Origin: an uncultured Eubacteriales bacterium | GTDB taxonomy: Bacteria; Bacillota; Clostridia; Peptostreptococcales; Anaerovoracaceae | Direction of reading: 5' to 3' | Assembly: GCA_902778565.1 (NCBI GenBank) | Contig: CACYYH010000006.1 | Span: 1 to 52,794, forward strand | DNA: 52,794 nucleotides | Position numbers and translations under genes: made by a program | Shown here: positions 42,235 to 50,512 of the stretch, one piece after another | Position numbering within the stretch: the first letter of the stretch is position 1 | Layout of the letters: each line of letters starts with the position of its first letter | Notes under the pieces: model-generated | Told to the model about the DNA's origin: nothing | Database searches by the model: none | The model's input: only the letters and a program-made list of their open reading frames with translations

Positions 42235-44997
42235 ATGGGTTTACTTGAAAAACTTTTTGGGGACGTTAACGCTAAAGAAGTAAAGAAACTTGACAAGATC
42301 GCCGACGAAGTAATGGCGCTGGACGAAAAGTACCAGGCCATGGACGACGATGAACTCAGGGCTATGACGCCGAAGCTCAAGGCTCGTCTGGCTGAAGGCG
42401 AGACGCTGGACGACATCCTGCCGGATGCTTTTGCAGTCTGCAGAGAGGCCGCATGGAGAGTTCTCAAGATGAAGCACTACAGGGTGCAGGTAGTCGGCGG
42501 CATCGCGATCCATCAGGGGAGGATCGCCGAGATGAAGACCGGTGAAGGTAAGACCCTCGTGGCTACTCTTCCCGTCTACCTCAATGCGCTTGAAGGAAAG
42601 GGCGTGCACGTAGTTACCGTCAACGATTATCTGGCAAAACGTGACGCTGACTGGATGGGTCAGATCTACGCATGGCTGGGGCTTACCGTTGGCTGTATCG
42701 TACACTCCATGGACAATGCACAGAGAAGGGCTGCATATCTTTGCGACATCACCTACGGCACAAACAACGAATTCGGTTTTGACTACCTTCGCGACAACAT
42801 GGCGATCTACAAGGAGAACCTCATCCAGAGAGAACTAAACTATGCCATCGTCGACGAGGTGGACTCCATTCTCATAGATGAAGCCAGAACTCCTCTCATC
42901 ATTTCAGGAAGAGGGGAAGACTCCACAGACCTCTACGCCAGAGCAAACAAGTTCGTTAAGGAACTTCGTGTGGAAGAAGACTACACCATGGACGAGAAGG
43001 ACAAGAAGGTCATGCTGACAGAGGCCGGCGTGGCCAAGGCCGAGAAATACTTCGGACTGGAGAACTTCGGAGATCCCGAGAGCATGGAATACAACCATCA
43101 CGTGCTGAACGCCCTTAAGGCTCACGCCATGATGAAGAGGGATATAGACTATATCGTGCAGGACGGCGAGATCATAATCGTAGATGAATTCACCGGCCGT
43201 CTGATGTACGGAAGACGTTACTCCAACGGTCTGCATCAGGCCATCGAAGCCAAGGAAGGCATGAAGGTCAGATCGGAGTCAAAGACTCTGGCCACCATCA
43301 CCCTCCAGAACTACTTCAGAATGTACCGGAAGCTGGCAGGCATGACCGGTACAGCCATGACCGAGGAAGAAGAGTTCCGCGACATCTATGGCATGGACGT
43401 TGTGGAGATCCCCACCAATAAAGCGATCATCCGTCAGGACCTGGATGACGCTGTATTCGGCACACAGAAGGCAAAATATAAAGCTATCATCGACAGGATC
43501 GTTGAAGTCCATGCTACCGGGCAGCCTGTGCTGGTTGGTACGGTATCCATAGAGATATCAGAGCTGCTTTCCGAGATGCTGAGCAAACATGGCATCCCTC
43601 ATTCAGTGCTGAACGCCAAGAAGCACGACAAGGAAGCTCAAATCGTAGCTGAGGCAGGTAAGAAAGACGCCGTTACCATCGCCACAAACATGGCAGGCCG
43701 TGGTACCGATATCATCCTGGGAGGAAATCCCGAGTTTGAAGCTATCCGTCAGATGTCAAAGGACGGATACTCAGATGAAATGATATACAAGGCACGTACC
43801 TTTGTTCCTACAGATGATAAAGAGATCGTGGCAGCACACGAGACCTTCCTTGAATTAAGAGACAAGTTTACTGAGGAACGCAAGCAGGAGCAGGAACTGG
43901 TGAAGTCACTGGGCGGACTTTGCATCATCGGTACTGAGCGCCATGAATCAAGGCGTATCGACAATCAGCTGAGAGGCCGTGCCGGACGTCAGGGAGACCC
44001 CGGTATCACTCAGTTCTATATTTCCCTGGAGGACGACCTTATGAGACTCTTCGGCGGAGACCGCATGCAGGGACTCATGGATAAGATAGGCATGTCCGAA
44101 GATGCCATAGCTGCAGGCATGCTTTCCAAGACCATTGAAAACGCTCAGAAGAGAGTTGAATCCAGGAACTTTGAAGTGCGTAAATACGTTCTCCAGTACG
44201 ACAACGTCATGAACAAACAGAGAGAAGTCATCTACGGCGAGCGCCGCAAAGTACTTTTCAACGACGAGGTCAAGGAATATATCCTGGGCATGATGGAGAC
44301 TCTGGTGGAAAACATCATCCAGTCCGTAACCGTGGGTACCAAATTCCCCGAAGAATGGGATTTCACGTCGCTGAACGAGAAGCTCAAATCCATCACCTTC
44401 AACTGGCCTGAAATGGCATACAACGAAGATAAGATGCGTTCATGGACACCTGAGGATCTTCAGCAGGCAGTGCTGAGGACCATGAGAGACCTCTATTCCA
44501 TCAAGGAAAAGGAGATCGGCGAAGAGACTATGCGCGAGCTGGAAAAGATGGTCATGCTGAGAGTCATCGATAACCGCTGGATGGATCACATCGACGCCAT
44601 GGACGACTTGAAGAAGGGCATCGGCCTGAGATCTCTGGGCCAGATGGATCCTGCAGTGGCATATGCCAACGAGGGTTTCGACATGTTCGAGGAATTGGAA
44701 GCGGACATCCAAGAGGAGACCGTAAGGTTCTGCTACAACGTTACCCAGAAGACCACCACGGCCAGAAAGAGCGTGGTTTCACAGGAAGAGGAGCGCAAGG
44801 ACGAGTACAGAGACGATACGGCAGAGAGACAGGCTAGCCGCAATTCATCTCCCAACATGCCAAAGGCAGCTCCCAAGCCTGAAGATGCCAAGCGTCCTGA
44901 GACCTTCAGACGCGAGACTCCCAAGGTAGGCAGAAACGAGCTTTGCCCCTGCGGATCCGGCAAAAAGTACAAAAATTGCCACGGAAGGATGCAGTGA
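42235..44997 (+). CDS. secA: Preprotein translocase ATPase SecA
   Basis: 920-aa motor of the Sec export machine. Motifs: Walker [16 protein letters not shown] (near 100), [11 protein letters not shown], Walker [18 protein letters not shown] (near 208), [24 protein letters not shown] and the C-terminal zinc motif [14 protein letters not shown] preceded by a variable linker. Length and domain order are normal. The start MGLLEKLFG is the family start, yet no properly spaced Shine-Dalgarno precedes it. It has its own promoter and is not in an operon with the genes before it. Confidence 0.97.
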   Translation: MGLLEKLFGDVNAKEVKKLDKIADEVMALDEKYQAMDDDELRAMTPKLKARLAEGETLDDILPDAFAVCREAAWRVLKMKHYRVQVVGGIAIHQGRIAEMKTGEGKTLVATLPVYLNALEGKGVHVVTVNDYLAKRDADWMGQIYAWLGLTVGCIVHSMDNAQRRAAYLCDITYGTNNEFGFDYLRDNMAIYKENLIQRELNYAIVDEVDSILIDEARTPLIISGRGEDSTDLYARANKFVKELRVEEDYTMDEKDKKVMLTEAGVAKAEKYFGLENFGDPESMEYNHHVLNALKAHAMMKRDIDYIVQDGEIIIVDEFTGRLMYGRRYSNGLHQAIEAKEGMKVRSESKTLATITLQNYFRMYRKLAGMTGTAMTEEEEFRDIYGMDVVEIPTNKAIIRQDLDDAVFGTQKAKYKAIIDRIVEVHATGQPVLVGTVSIEISELLSEMLSKHGIPHSVLNAKKHDKEAQIVAEAGKKDAVTIATNMAGRGTDIILGGNPEFEAIRQMSKDGYSDEMIYKARTFVPTDDKEIVAAHETFLELRDKFTEERKQEQELVKSLGGLCIIGTERHESRRIDNQLRGRAGRQGDPGITQFYISLEDDLMRLFGGDRMQGLMDKIGMSEDAIAAGMLSKTIENAQKRVESRNFEVRKYVLQYDNVMNKQREVIYGERRKVLFNDEVKEYILGMMETLVENIIQSVTVGTKFPEEWDFTSLNEKLKSITFNWPEMAYNEDKMRSWTPEDLQQAVLRTMRDLYSIKEKEIGEETMRELEKMVMLRVIDNRWMDHIDAMDDLKKGIGLRSLGQMDPAVAYANEGFDMFEELEADIQEETVRFCYNVTQKTTTARKSVVSQEEERKDEYRDDTAERQASRNSSPNMPKAAPKPEDAKRPETFRRETPKVGRNELCPCGSGKKYKNCHGRMQ

Positions 44998-45037
44998 TCC
45001 ATAAAAAACGCCTGAAAACCGTGAATGTTAAAGCATT

Positions 45038-45098
45038 TTGACATTTTTGACAAAGAGATTCGGTTTACTCTAAGGGGCCATAATGCTATGGTTTCCCC
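45038..45098 (+). promoter_or_regulatory. Control region of the XRE gene: tandem TTGACA boxes and a hairpin
   Basis: Two TTGACA boxes 9 bp apart (45038-45043, 45047-45052) form a direct repeat TTTTGACA. They are followed by a dyad GGGG-CCATA-ATGC-TATGG-(TTT)-CCCC (45074-45098) lying against the Shine-Dalgarno AGGAGG. No good -10 is 17 bp from either box, so the promoter itself is uncertain; the arrangement suggests autoregulation. Confidence 0.45.
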
Positions 45099-45112
45099 AG
45101 GAGGTGACGAAA

Positions 45113-45550
45113 ATGACACTTGGACAAAAGATAACAGAATTAAGAAAATCACAGAGCCTGACTCAGGAAAGGCTCTCCGAGAAACTGGGAGTTTCCCGCC
45201 AGACCATAGCTAACTGGGAAGCGGACTCAACCAACCCGGACATCAATCAGGCTAAGGCCATCGCGGAGCTCTTTCAGGTGAGCCTGGACGACCTCTTGAG
45301 CGTCGAAGTGGACGTGGAAGCCAAAGAAGAAAGAAGCGTGCTTTCGAGCCTCATCGGCAAGGTTTGCTATCTGGATGCAGAAACCAGCGATCTCAGGATC
45401 AACTATCAGACACCTGTGGAGGTGCTGGACGTACAGAAGAATTTCATCAAGATCCGCTTTACGGCTAAAAAGGAAAGCGTTGTGAAACTTATCGACAAGA
45501 AGCTCATCGACTCCATCAAAGTCGTTCAGAAAGAAGGTGAGGACAGATGA
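45113..45550 (+). CDS. XRE-family regulator with a C-terminal beta-rich domain
   Basis: 145-aa protein. The N-terminal HTH_3 domain (residues 1-60) has the recognition part VSRQTIANWEADSTNPD, as in clostridial Xre-type regulators. Residues about 78-140 form a separate predicted beta-rich domain (IKIRFTAKK near 112-120, ending IDSIKVV). That tail resembles the soluble domain of the membrane protein encoded next. The frame is open from 45083, but AGGAGG supports the ATG at 45113. ATGA overlap with the next gene. Confidence 0.85.
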   Translation: MTLGQKITELRKSQSLTQERLSEKLGVSRQTIANWEADSTNPDINQAKAIAELFQVSLDDLLSVEVDVEAKEERSVLSSLIGKVCYLDAETSDLRINYQTPVEVLDVQKNFIKIRFTAKKESVVKLIDKKLIDSIKVVQKEGEDR

Positions 45551-45969
45551 CCTGGGTACTGTACTTGATAGGAATGCTGGCTCTCATCGGGATCTGGGAC
45601 GTGGATTCCAAACTGAAGAAGCTCTTAAGAAATCAGAATGCCGAGGAGCCCGGAGGCGAAAGTAACGGCGGCGGATCCTTTGACTTAAGTTCCTTAAAGG
45701 ATAAAAAAGTAAAGATCTATCTGAATGACGACAGTGAAGTCTATGACAGCCTTTACCTGTATGGACACGATGCTGTAACAGGTGAGATAACAGATTTCGA
45801 CGACAGCTGGGTGGAATTCACATTTACAGCACCGAGATATGAGAAGGTGCCGGAGGCTAAGGAAGGCACCGGTGAATACAAGCTTGTGCCCATAAAGAAT
45901 GCTAATGTAACTCTATATATAAGAATTTCAGACATCGAAAGCATTGACGAGGTAACAGATGAAAATTGA
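45547..45969 (+). CDS. Membrane-anchored small protein of unknown function
   Basis: 140-aa protein, not recognised. An N-terminal hydrophobic anchor (VLYLIGMLALIGIW, residues 4-17) is followed by a charged stretch, a Gly/Ser-rich linker (35-45) and a predicted beta-rich domain (50-137). The pattern VEFTFTA...YIRISDIESIDEV parallels the tail of the XRE protein. It overlaps both neighbours (4 nt upstream, 11 nt downstream), so the three are one translational unit. A partner or sensor for the XRE regulator is the natural idea, unproven. Confidence 0.78.
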   Translation: MTWVLYLIGMLALIGIWDVDSKLKKLLRNQNAEEPGGESNGGGSFDLSSLKDKKVKIYLNDDSEVYDSLYLYGHDAVTGEITDFDDSWVEFTFTAPRYEKVPEAKEGTGEYKLVPIKNANVTLYIRISDIESIDEVTDEN

Positions 45970-46507
45970 AATGACCAAAGCAGGTTCCCGCGGCTTCTGC
46001 GATGAAGTCACATATATCAGGACCAATTACGTAAGGGTTCACAGCAACCCGGGAAGACCCGCCAAAACCATGACCAACTACATGGCGATCCGCATCATAG
46101 GCTTCTTCATAGTGGCGCTGGTGGCACTGTACCTGGCAGTTTCCACAAAGGATCCCATCTACATTGCAGTAACCATAGCCATGGCGATAGCTGTAGTGGC
46201 AGTCTTTATGTCATACAGCGGCTCCCGCAAGAAGGTCTATGAAATGATGGACGACGACAGCGCCAAGACTTTGGAAATGACCGAAGAAGGCGTAAGCTAT
46301 AAAGACGGAAAAACGTCCCTGAACTATAAGTGGGAAGACATAACCTGCGTTGCCCTCAACAAGAGGTCCATCACATTCTTCCCGGTAAAGAGAGCCATGG
46401 AGCCTTTCTTTATCGATGCAGAATACAAGGATCAGGTGATACAGGGCCTTAAGGAAGCGGAACACGGCTATCTTCTGGAAGACAACGTATCCAGGGATGC
46501 GGAATAA
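45959..46507 (+). CDS. YcxB-like membrane protein
   Basis: 182-aa protein with two adjacent hydrophobic segments (about 43-60 and 65-82) and a C-terminal cytoplasmic part with the YcxB-like pattern: EMTEEGVSYKDGKTSLNYKWEDITCVALNKRSITFFPVKRA contains the usual W-x-x-I then F-F-P elements. Function of the family is not known to me. RBS GAGGT lies inside the preceding gene, which it overlaps by 11 nt. prfB begins 46 bp later. Confidence 0.78.
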   Translation: MKIEMTKAGSRGFCDEVTYIRTNYVRVHSNPGRPAKTMTNYMAIRIIGFFIVALVALYLAVSTKDPIYIAVTIAMAIAVVAVFMSYSGSRKKVYEMMDDDSAKTLEMTEEGVSYKDGKTSLNYKWEDITCVALNKRSITFFPVKRAMEPFFIDAEYKDQVIQGLKEAEHGYLLEDNVSRDAE

Positions 46508-46553
46508 AAAATCTTAAAATATATGCTTTAGAAGCATGAAAGGGGAAAGACTG

Positions 46554-47661
46554 ATGCTCAAACTTGATGCCATCAAGCAGGAAATACCGGGATTAAGACC
46601 GGTACTGGCTGAAGTTCGCCGGTCTCTTTGACCTGGACAGGGTCTTAGATGAATTAGAAAGAACGAACCGGGAAATAGAGCAGCCGGACTTCTGGGACAA
46701 TATCGAATATGCCCAGAAGGTAATGAAAGAAAAAAGCGCAATGGAGGACAAGGTGAATTCCTACGACCGTCTGGAGACGGGGCTTAAGGACATCGAAGAG
46801 ATGATCGAGCTCTGCGAAATGGAAGAAGACGAGGACACCGCTGACTCCATAGTTGAAGACTTTGACAAACTGAAAAACGACCTGGAGGATCTGAGGATAG
46901 CTACGCTTCTCACAGGTAAGTACGACCACTGCAACGCCATCCTTTCCATCCACGCCGGAGCAGGTGGAGTGGAAGCCATGGACTGGGCTGAGATGCTTTT
47001 CAGGATGTATACCAGATACTGTGAAAAGAAGGGTTACAAGGTCAAAGTCATAGATTATCAGGACGACACCGAAGCAGGTATCAAGTCCGCAACGATAATA
47101 GCTGAGGGCGAGAATGCCTACGGCTATCTGAAGAACGAAAAAGGGACCCACCGTCTGGTGAGGATATCTCCCTTCAACGCCCAGGGTAAGAGACAGACGT
47201 CTTTTGCCCTTGTTGAGGTTACACCGGAGATCGACGATGACGTGGAGGTGGAGATCAACCCCGATGATCTGAGGATCGATACCTACCGTTCATCCGGAGC
47301 CGGCGGACAGCACGTAAACAAGACGGATTCCGCCATCCGAATCACCCACCTTCCTACCGGTATCGTGGTAACCTGCCAGAACGAAAGATCCCAGTTCCAG
47401 AACAAGGACATGGCCATGAGGATCCTGAAGGCGAGACTCATGGAGCGCGCTGAAGAGGAGCGCAAGGCCCTGAACAAGGAACTTAAGGGCGACATGGGCA
47501 TGGGAACCTGGGGCAACCAGATCAGATCCTACGTTTTCCAGCCCTACACAATGGTGAAGGACCACAGGACATCCTTTGAGGTGTCCAACGTGAACGCCGT
47601 CATGGACGGTGAGATCGACGGCTTCATCAACGCAAAATTACAGCAAAAGGACGAAGATTGA
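46554..47661 (+). CDS. prfB: Peptide chain release factor 2 with programmed +1 frameshift
   Basis: RF2 reads UAA and UGA stop codons. Translation starts at the ATG at 46554 (RBS AAGGGGA), runs 25 codons to CTT-TGA-C, and the in-frame TGA at 46629-46631 is codon 26. A +1 slip on CTT skips T46629 and continues GAC from 46630, giving 368 aa. The frameshifted product holds the RF2 tripeptide SPF (RISPFNAQGK) and the catalytic GGQ (SGAGGQHVNKTDSA). The internal Shine-Dalgarno that normally helps the slip is weak: CCGG rather than AGGGGG three nt before CTT. tex begins on the last base of its stop codon. Confidence 0.95.
46629..46631 (+). promoter_or_regulatory. prfB autoregulatory frameshift stop (CTT TGA C)
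   Basis: In-frame TGA at codon 26 of prfB followed by C, the standard slip site. When RF2 is scarce the ribosome pauses and shifts +1 to make more RF2. Confidence 0.95.
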
Positions 47662-49862
47662 TGGATATAAACCGAAAACTGGCATCGGAATTCAATATAA
47701 GAGAAAAGCAGGTAACGGATACGGTGGCTCTGATCGACGAGGGGAACACCATTCCCTTCATAGCCCGTTACCGTAAAGAAGCCACCGGAGGACTTTCCGA
47801 CGAACTCCTGAGAGACCTGAACGACAGGCTGGAGTATTTAAGAGGCCTGGAAGAGCGCAAGGAAGAGGTCATCCGCCTCATCGACGAGCAGGGCAAGCTC
47901 ACCGATGAACTCAGGGCTGAGATCGAAAAGGCTGAAGTGCTCCAGAGAGTAGAGGACCTTTATAAGCCATACAAGCAGAAACGCGCCACCCGCGCTTCAA
48001 AGGCCAAGGAAAGAGGCCTGGAGCCGCTGGCAGTCAAGATCTATGCGCAGATGGATACCGAGGGAGATCCTTTGGAGATCGCATCAGCTTTTGTAGATCC
48101 TGAAAAGGAAGTGAACACTCCTGAAGAGGCTCTTCAGGGGGCTCTGGATATCATCGCCGAGATGATCGCCGACGACCCGGACATTACCGCCGAGGTCAGG
48201 GAGAAGACCCAGACCCACGGCGTCATAGTCACCGAAGCGGTGGACAAGGAAGAAAAGACGGTTTACGAAAACTACTATGATTTCGCAGAAGGCATCGCCA
48301 AGATACCCAACCACAGAGTTCTTGCCATCAACCGCGGCGAAAAGGAAAAGAAGCTGAAGGTGAAGGTCTCCATCGAGCCTGACACAGTTTACGGACTGAT
48401 CGAAAAGCGCATCGTGAGAAGGCCCGTCAAGGGAGGCAAGCCCTCCATCTACTACGATCTGCTCCTGGCCACCATCGAAGACGCATACAAGCGTCTGATG
48501 GCGCCTTCCATCGAGCGAGAGATGAGAAACATGCTCACCGAAAGGGCGGAAGCAGAAGCCGTGAAGATCTTTGCAAAGAATACGGAGAACCTTCTGATGG
48601 CTCCTCCCGTGAGAGGCAAAAAGATCATCGCCATAGACCCGGGCTACAGGACCGGCTGCAAGGTTGCGGTGCTGGACGAGACCGGCAAGCTCAAAGCTTA
48701 CACCACCATCTATCCCACGGAGCCCAAGAAGGACATCGCGGGAGCCCAGGCCACCCTTAAAAAGATCGTAGATAAATACCATACGGACATCATAGTCGTA
48801 GGAAACGGCACAGCTTCCCGTGAAACAGAGGAAGTCGTAGCTGATTTTATCCGAAAAAACGGATATGACATACAGTATACTATAGTTAATGAAGCAGGAG
48901 CTTCCGTTTATTCAGCATCCAAGCTGGCAACGGAAGAGTATCCGGACCTGGACGTTACCACCAGAGGCGCCATGTCTTTAGGAAGACGCCTTCAGGATCC
49001 TTTGGCTGAACTGGTAAAGATAGATCCCAAATCCATAGGAGTAGGCCAGTATCAGCACGACATAAACCAGAAACTGCTTTCAGGTGCCCTTACGGACGTG
49101 GTGGAAAACTGCGTCAACCGCGTGGGCGTGGACCTGAACACTGCGTCATATTCTTTGCTTTCATATATTGCGGGCATCAATTCCGCCATCGCAAAGAACA
49201 TCGTAGCGTACCGCGAGGAGAACGGAGCTTTCACCAACAGAAAGCAGCTTATGAAGGTGCCCAAGCTGGGAGAAAAGGCCTTCAACCAGTGCGCAGGCTT
49301 CCTCAGGATATCCGAGGGAGACGAACCGCTGGACGCTACTTCGGTACACCCGGAATCATATAAGGCCGCCAAGGCTCTCATGAAGAAGCTGGGAATGGAC
49401 GAGAGCGCCATCCGTGAAGGCGGCGCCAGAGATATCGAAAGCCGCATCAAGCTGCTGAACATGGGTAAGTCCTACAAGGCCACCATAGAGGAACTGGCTA
49501 AGGAGATGGAAGTAGGCGGCTTCACTTTGACGGACATCATAGAGGAACTTAAGAAACCGGCAAGAGACCCTCGTGAGGACGCTCCTCCTGTGGTCTTCAG
49601 AAACGACGTAAAGAAGTTCGAGGACCTTAAGATAGACATGGAAATGACCGGAACCGTGAGAAACGTGGTGGATTTTGGTGCTTTTGTGGATATCGGCGTT
49701 AAGAACGACGGACTGGTGCATATATCGCAATTAAGCGATAAGTATGTGAAGCACCCTATGGACGTGGTCTCCGTAGGCGATACTGTAAAAGTAAAGATCA
49801 TTTCCATAGATTATGACAGAGGCAAAGTGGGCCTTACCATGAAAGGAATCAAGCAGAAATGA
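47661..49862 (+). CDS. tex: Tex-family S1 RNA-binding protein
   Basis: 733-aa protein with the full Tex layout: N-terminal helical Tex_N (STEF-like REKQVTDTVALIDEGNTIPFIARYRKEATGG region), a YqgF/RNase H-like domain (IAIDPGYRTGCKVAVLDE near 330), two helix-hairpin-helix units (around 500-570) and a C-terminal S1 domain (GTVRNVVDFGAFVDIGV to near the end). It binds RNA and influences transcription or mRNA handling; precise role unsettled. Its ATG overlaps the prfB stop by 1 nt (AAAGGA 9 nt upstream). The next gene overlaps by 4 nt. Confidence 0.95.
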   Translation: MDINRKLASEFNIREKQVTDTVALIDEGNTIPFIARYRKEATGGLSDELLRDLNDRLEYLRGLEERKEEVIRLIDEQGKLTDELRAEIEKAEVLQRVEDLYKPYKQKRATRASKAKERGLEPLAVKIYAQMDTEGDPLEIASAFVDPEKEVNTPEEALQGALDIIAEMIADDPDITAEVREKTQTHGVIVTEAVDKEEKTVYENYYDFAEGIAKIPNHRVLAINRGEKEKKLKVKVSIEPDTVYGLIEKRIVRRPVKGGKPSIYYDLLLATIEDAYKRLMAPSIEREMRNMLTERAEAEAVKIFAKNTENLLMAPPVRGKKIIAIDPGYRTGCKVAVLDETGKLKAYTTIYPTEPKKDIAGAQATLKKIVDKYHTDIIVVGNGTASRETEEVVADFIRKNGYDIQYTIVNEAGASVYSASKLATEEYPDLDVTTRGAMSLGRRLQDPLAELVKIDPKSIGVGQYQHDINQKLLSGALTDVVENCVNRVGVDLNTASYSLLSYIAGINSAIAKNIVAYREENGAFTNRKQLMKVPKLGEKAFNQCAGFLRISEGDEPLDATSVHPESYKAAKALMKKLGMDESAIREGGARDIESRIKLLNMGKSYKATIEELAKEMEVGGFTLTDIIEELKKPARDPREDAPPVVFRNDVKKFEDLKIDMEMTGTVRNVVDFGAFVDIGVKNDGLVHISQLSDKYVKHPMDVVSVGDTVKVKIISIDYDRGKVGLTMKGIKQK

Positions 49863-50506
49863 TAAACACCATACTCTGGGATTTTGACGGAACGCTTCTT
49901 AACACCAACGACGTGATCCTTGAATCCTGGCAGCATACATATGAACACTACTATGGACACAGGATGCCCGTGGAGCACATTACCAAGTGCTTCGGCGAGC
50001 CGCTTCTTGTGACCATGGCAAGGGAATTTCCGGACGTTCCTCCGAAGGATTCAGCAGAGGTCTACAGGGATTTCCAGAAGGATAAAGCCTACGTCTGGGC
50101 AAAGACCATTCCGGGTGTCTTCGAACTGGTGGAGTATCTTAAAGGAAAGGGATACAAGCAGTGCATAGTTACTTCCAGGACCATGGAATCCACCTTAAGA
50201 TACCTGTCACTTTTTGACAAAGGACATCTCTTCGACGGTCTCGTTACCTGCGACGACACGGACAAGCATAAACCGGAGCCGGAGCCCATTCTTCTCGGAC
50301 TTGAGAAAATGAAAAGCAAAAAAGAAGAAGCCCTGATGGTGGGAGACGGAGTCTTCGATATCAAGTGCGCCAACAACGCAGGCGTGAAGTCTGTGCTTGT
50401 GGGCTGGAGGATAACGGATTCCGACAACTCCGTGATACCGGACGCTGTACATGATTTTGAGACGGAAACTCCGGAAGACCTGAAAAAACTCATTGAAACA
50501 CTTTAA
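49859..50506 (+). CDS. HAD-superfamily phosphatase (PGP/PpaX-like)
   Basis: 215-aa HAD hydrolase. Nucleophile and acid/base D8 and D10 in WDFDGTLLNTND, motif II threonine in IVTSR, motif III lysine in HKPEPEP, and motif IV VGDGVFD. The cap is of the C1 helical type. Likely phosphoglycolate or pyrophosphate phosphatase-like, substrate unproven. ATGA overlap with tex and no clear Shine-Dalgarno of its own, so translation is coupled. Confidence 0.9.
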   Translation: MINTILWDFDGTLLNTNDVILESWQHTYEHYYGHRMPVEHITKCFGEPLLVTMAREFPDVPPKDSAEVYRDFQKDKAYVWAKTIPGVFELVEYLKGKGYKQCIVTSRTMESTLRYLSLFDKGHLFDGLVTCDDTDKHKPEPEPILLGLEKMKSKKEEALMVGDGVFDIKCANNAGVKSVLVGWRITDSDNSVIPDAVHDFETETPEDLKKLIETL

Positions 50507-50512
50507 ACAAAC

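Noticed and set aside
42210..42248. SecM-like leader ORF before secA starting with TTG at 42210
   Set aside because: Only a dozen codons, about 20 nt from the ribosome site and overlapping secA; no arrest-peptide pattern.
46723..47661. Separate release-factor gene starting at 46723
   Set aside because: The reading frame continues upstream through the CTT-TGA-C slip site to 46554, giving the full RF2.
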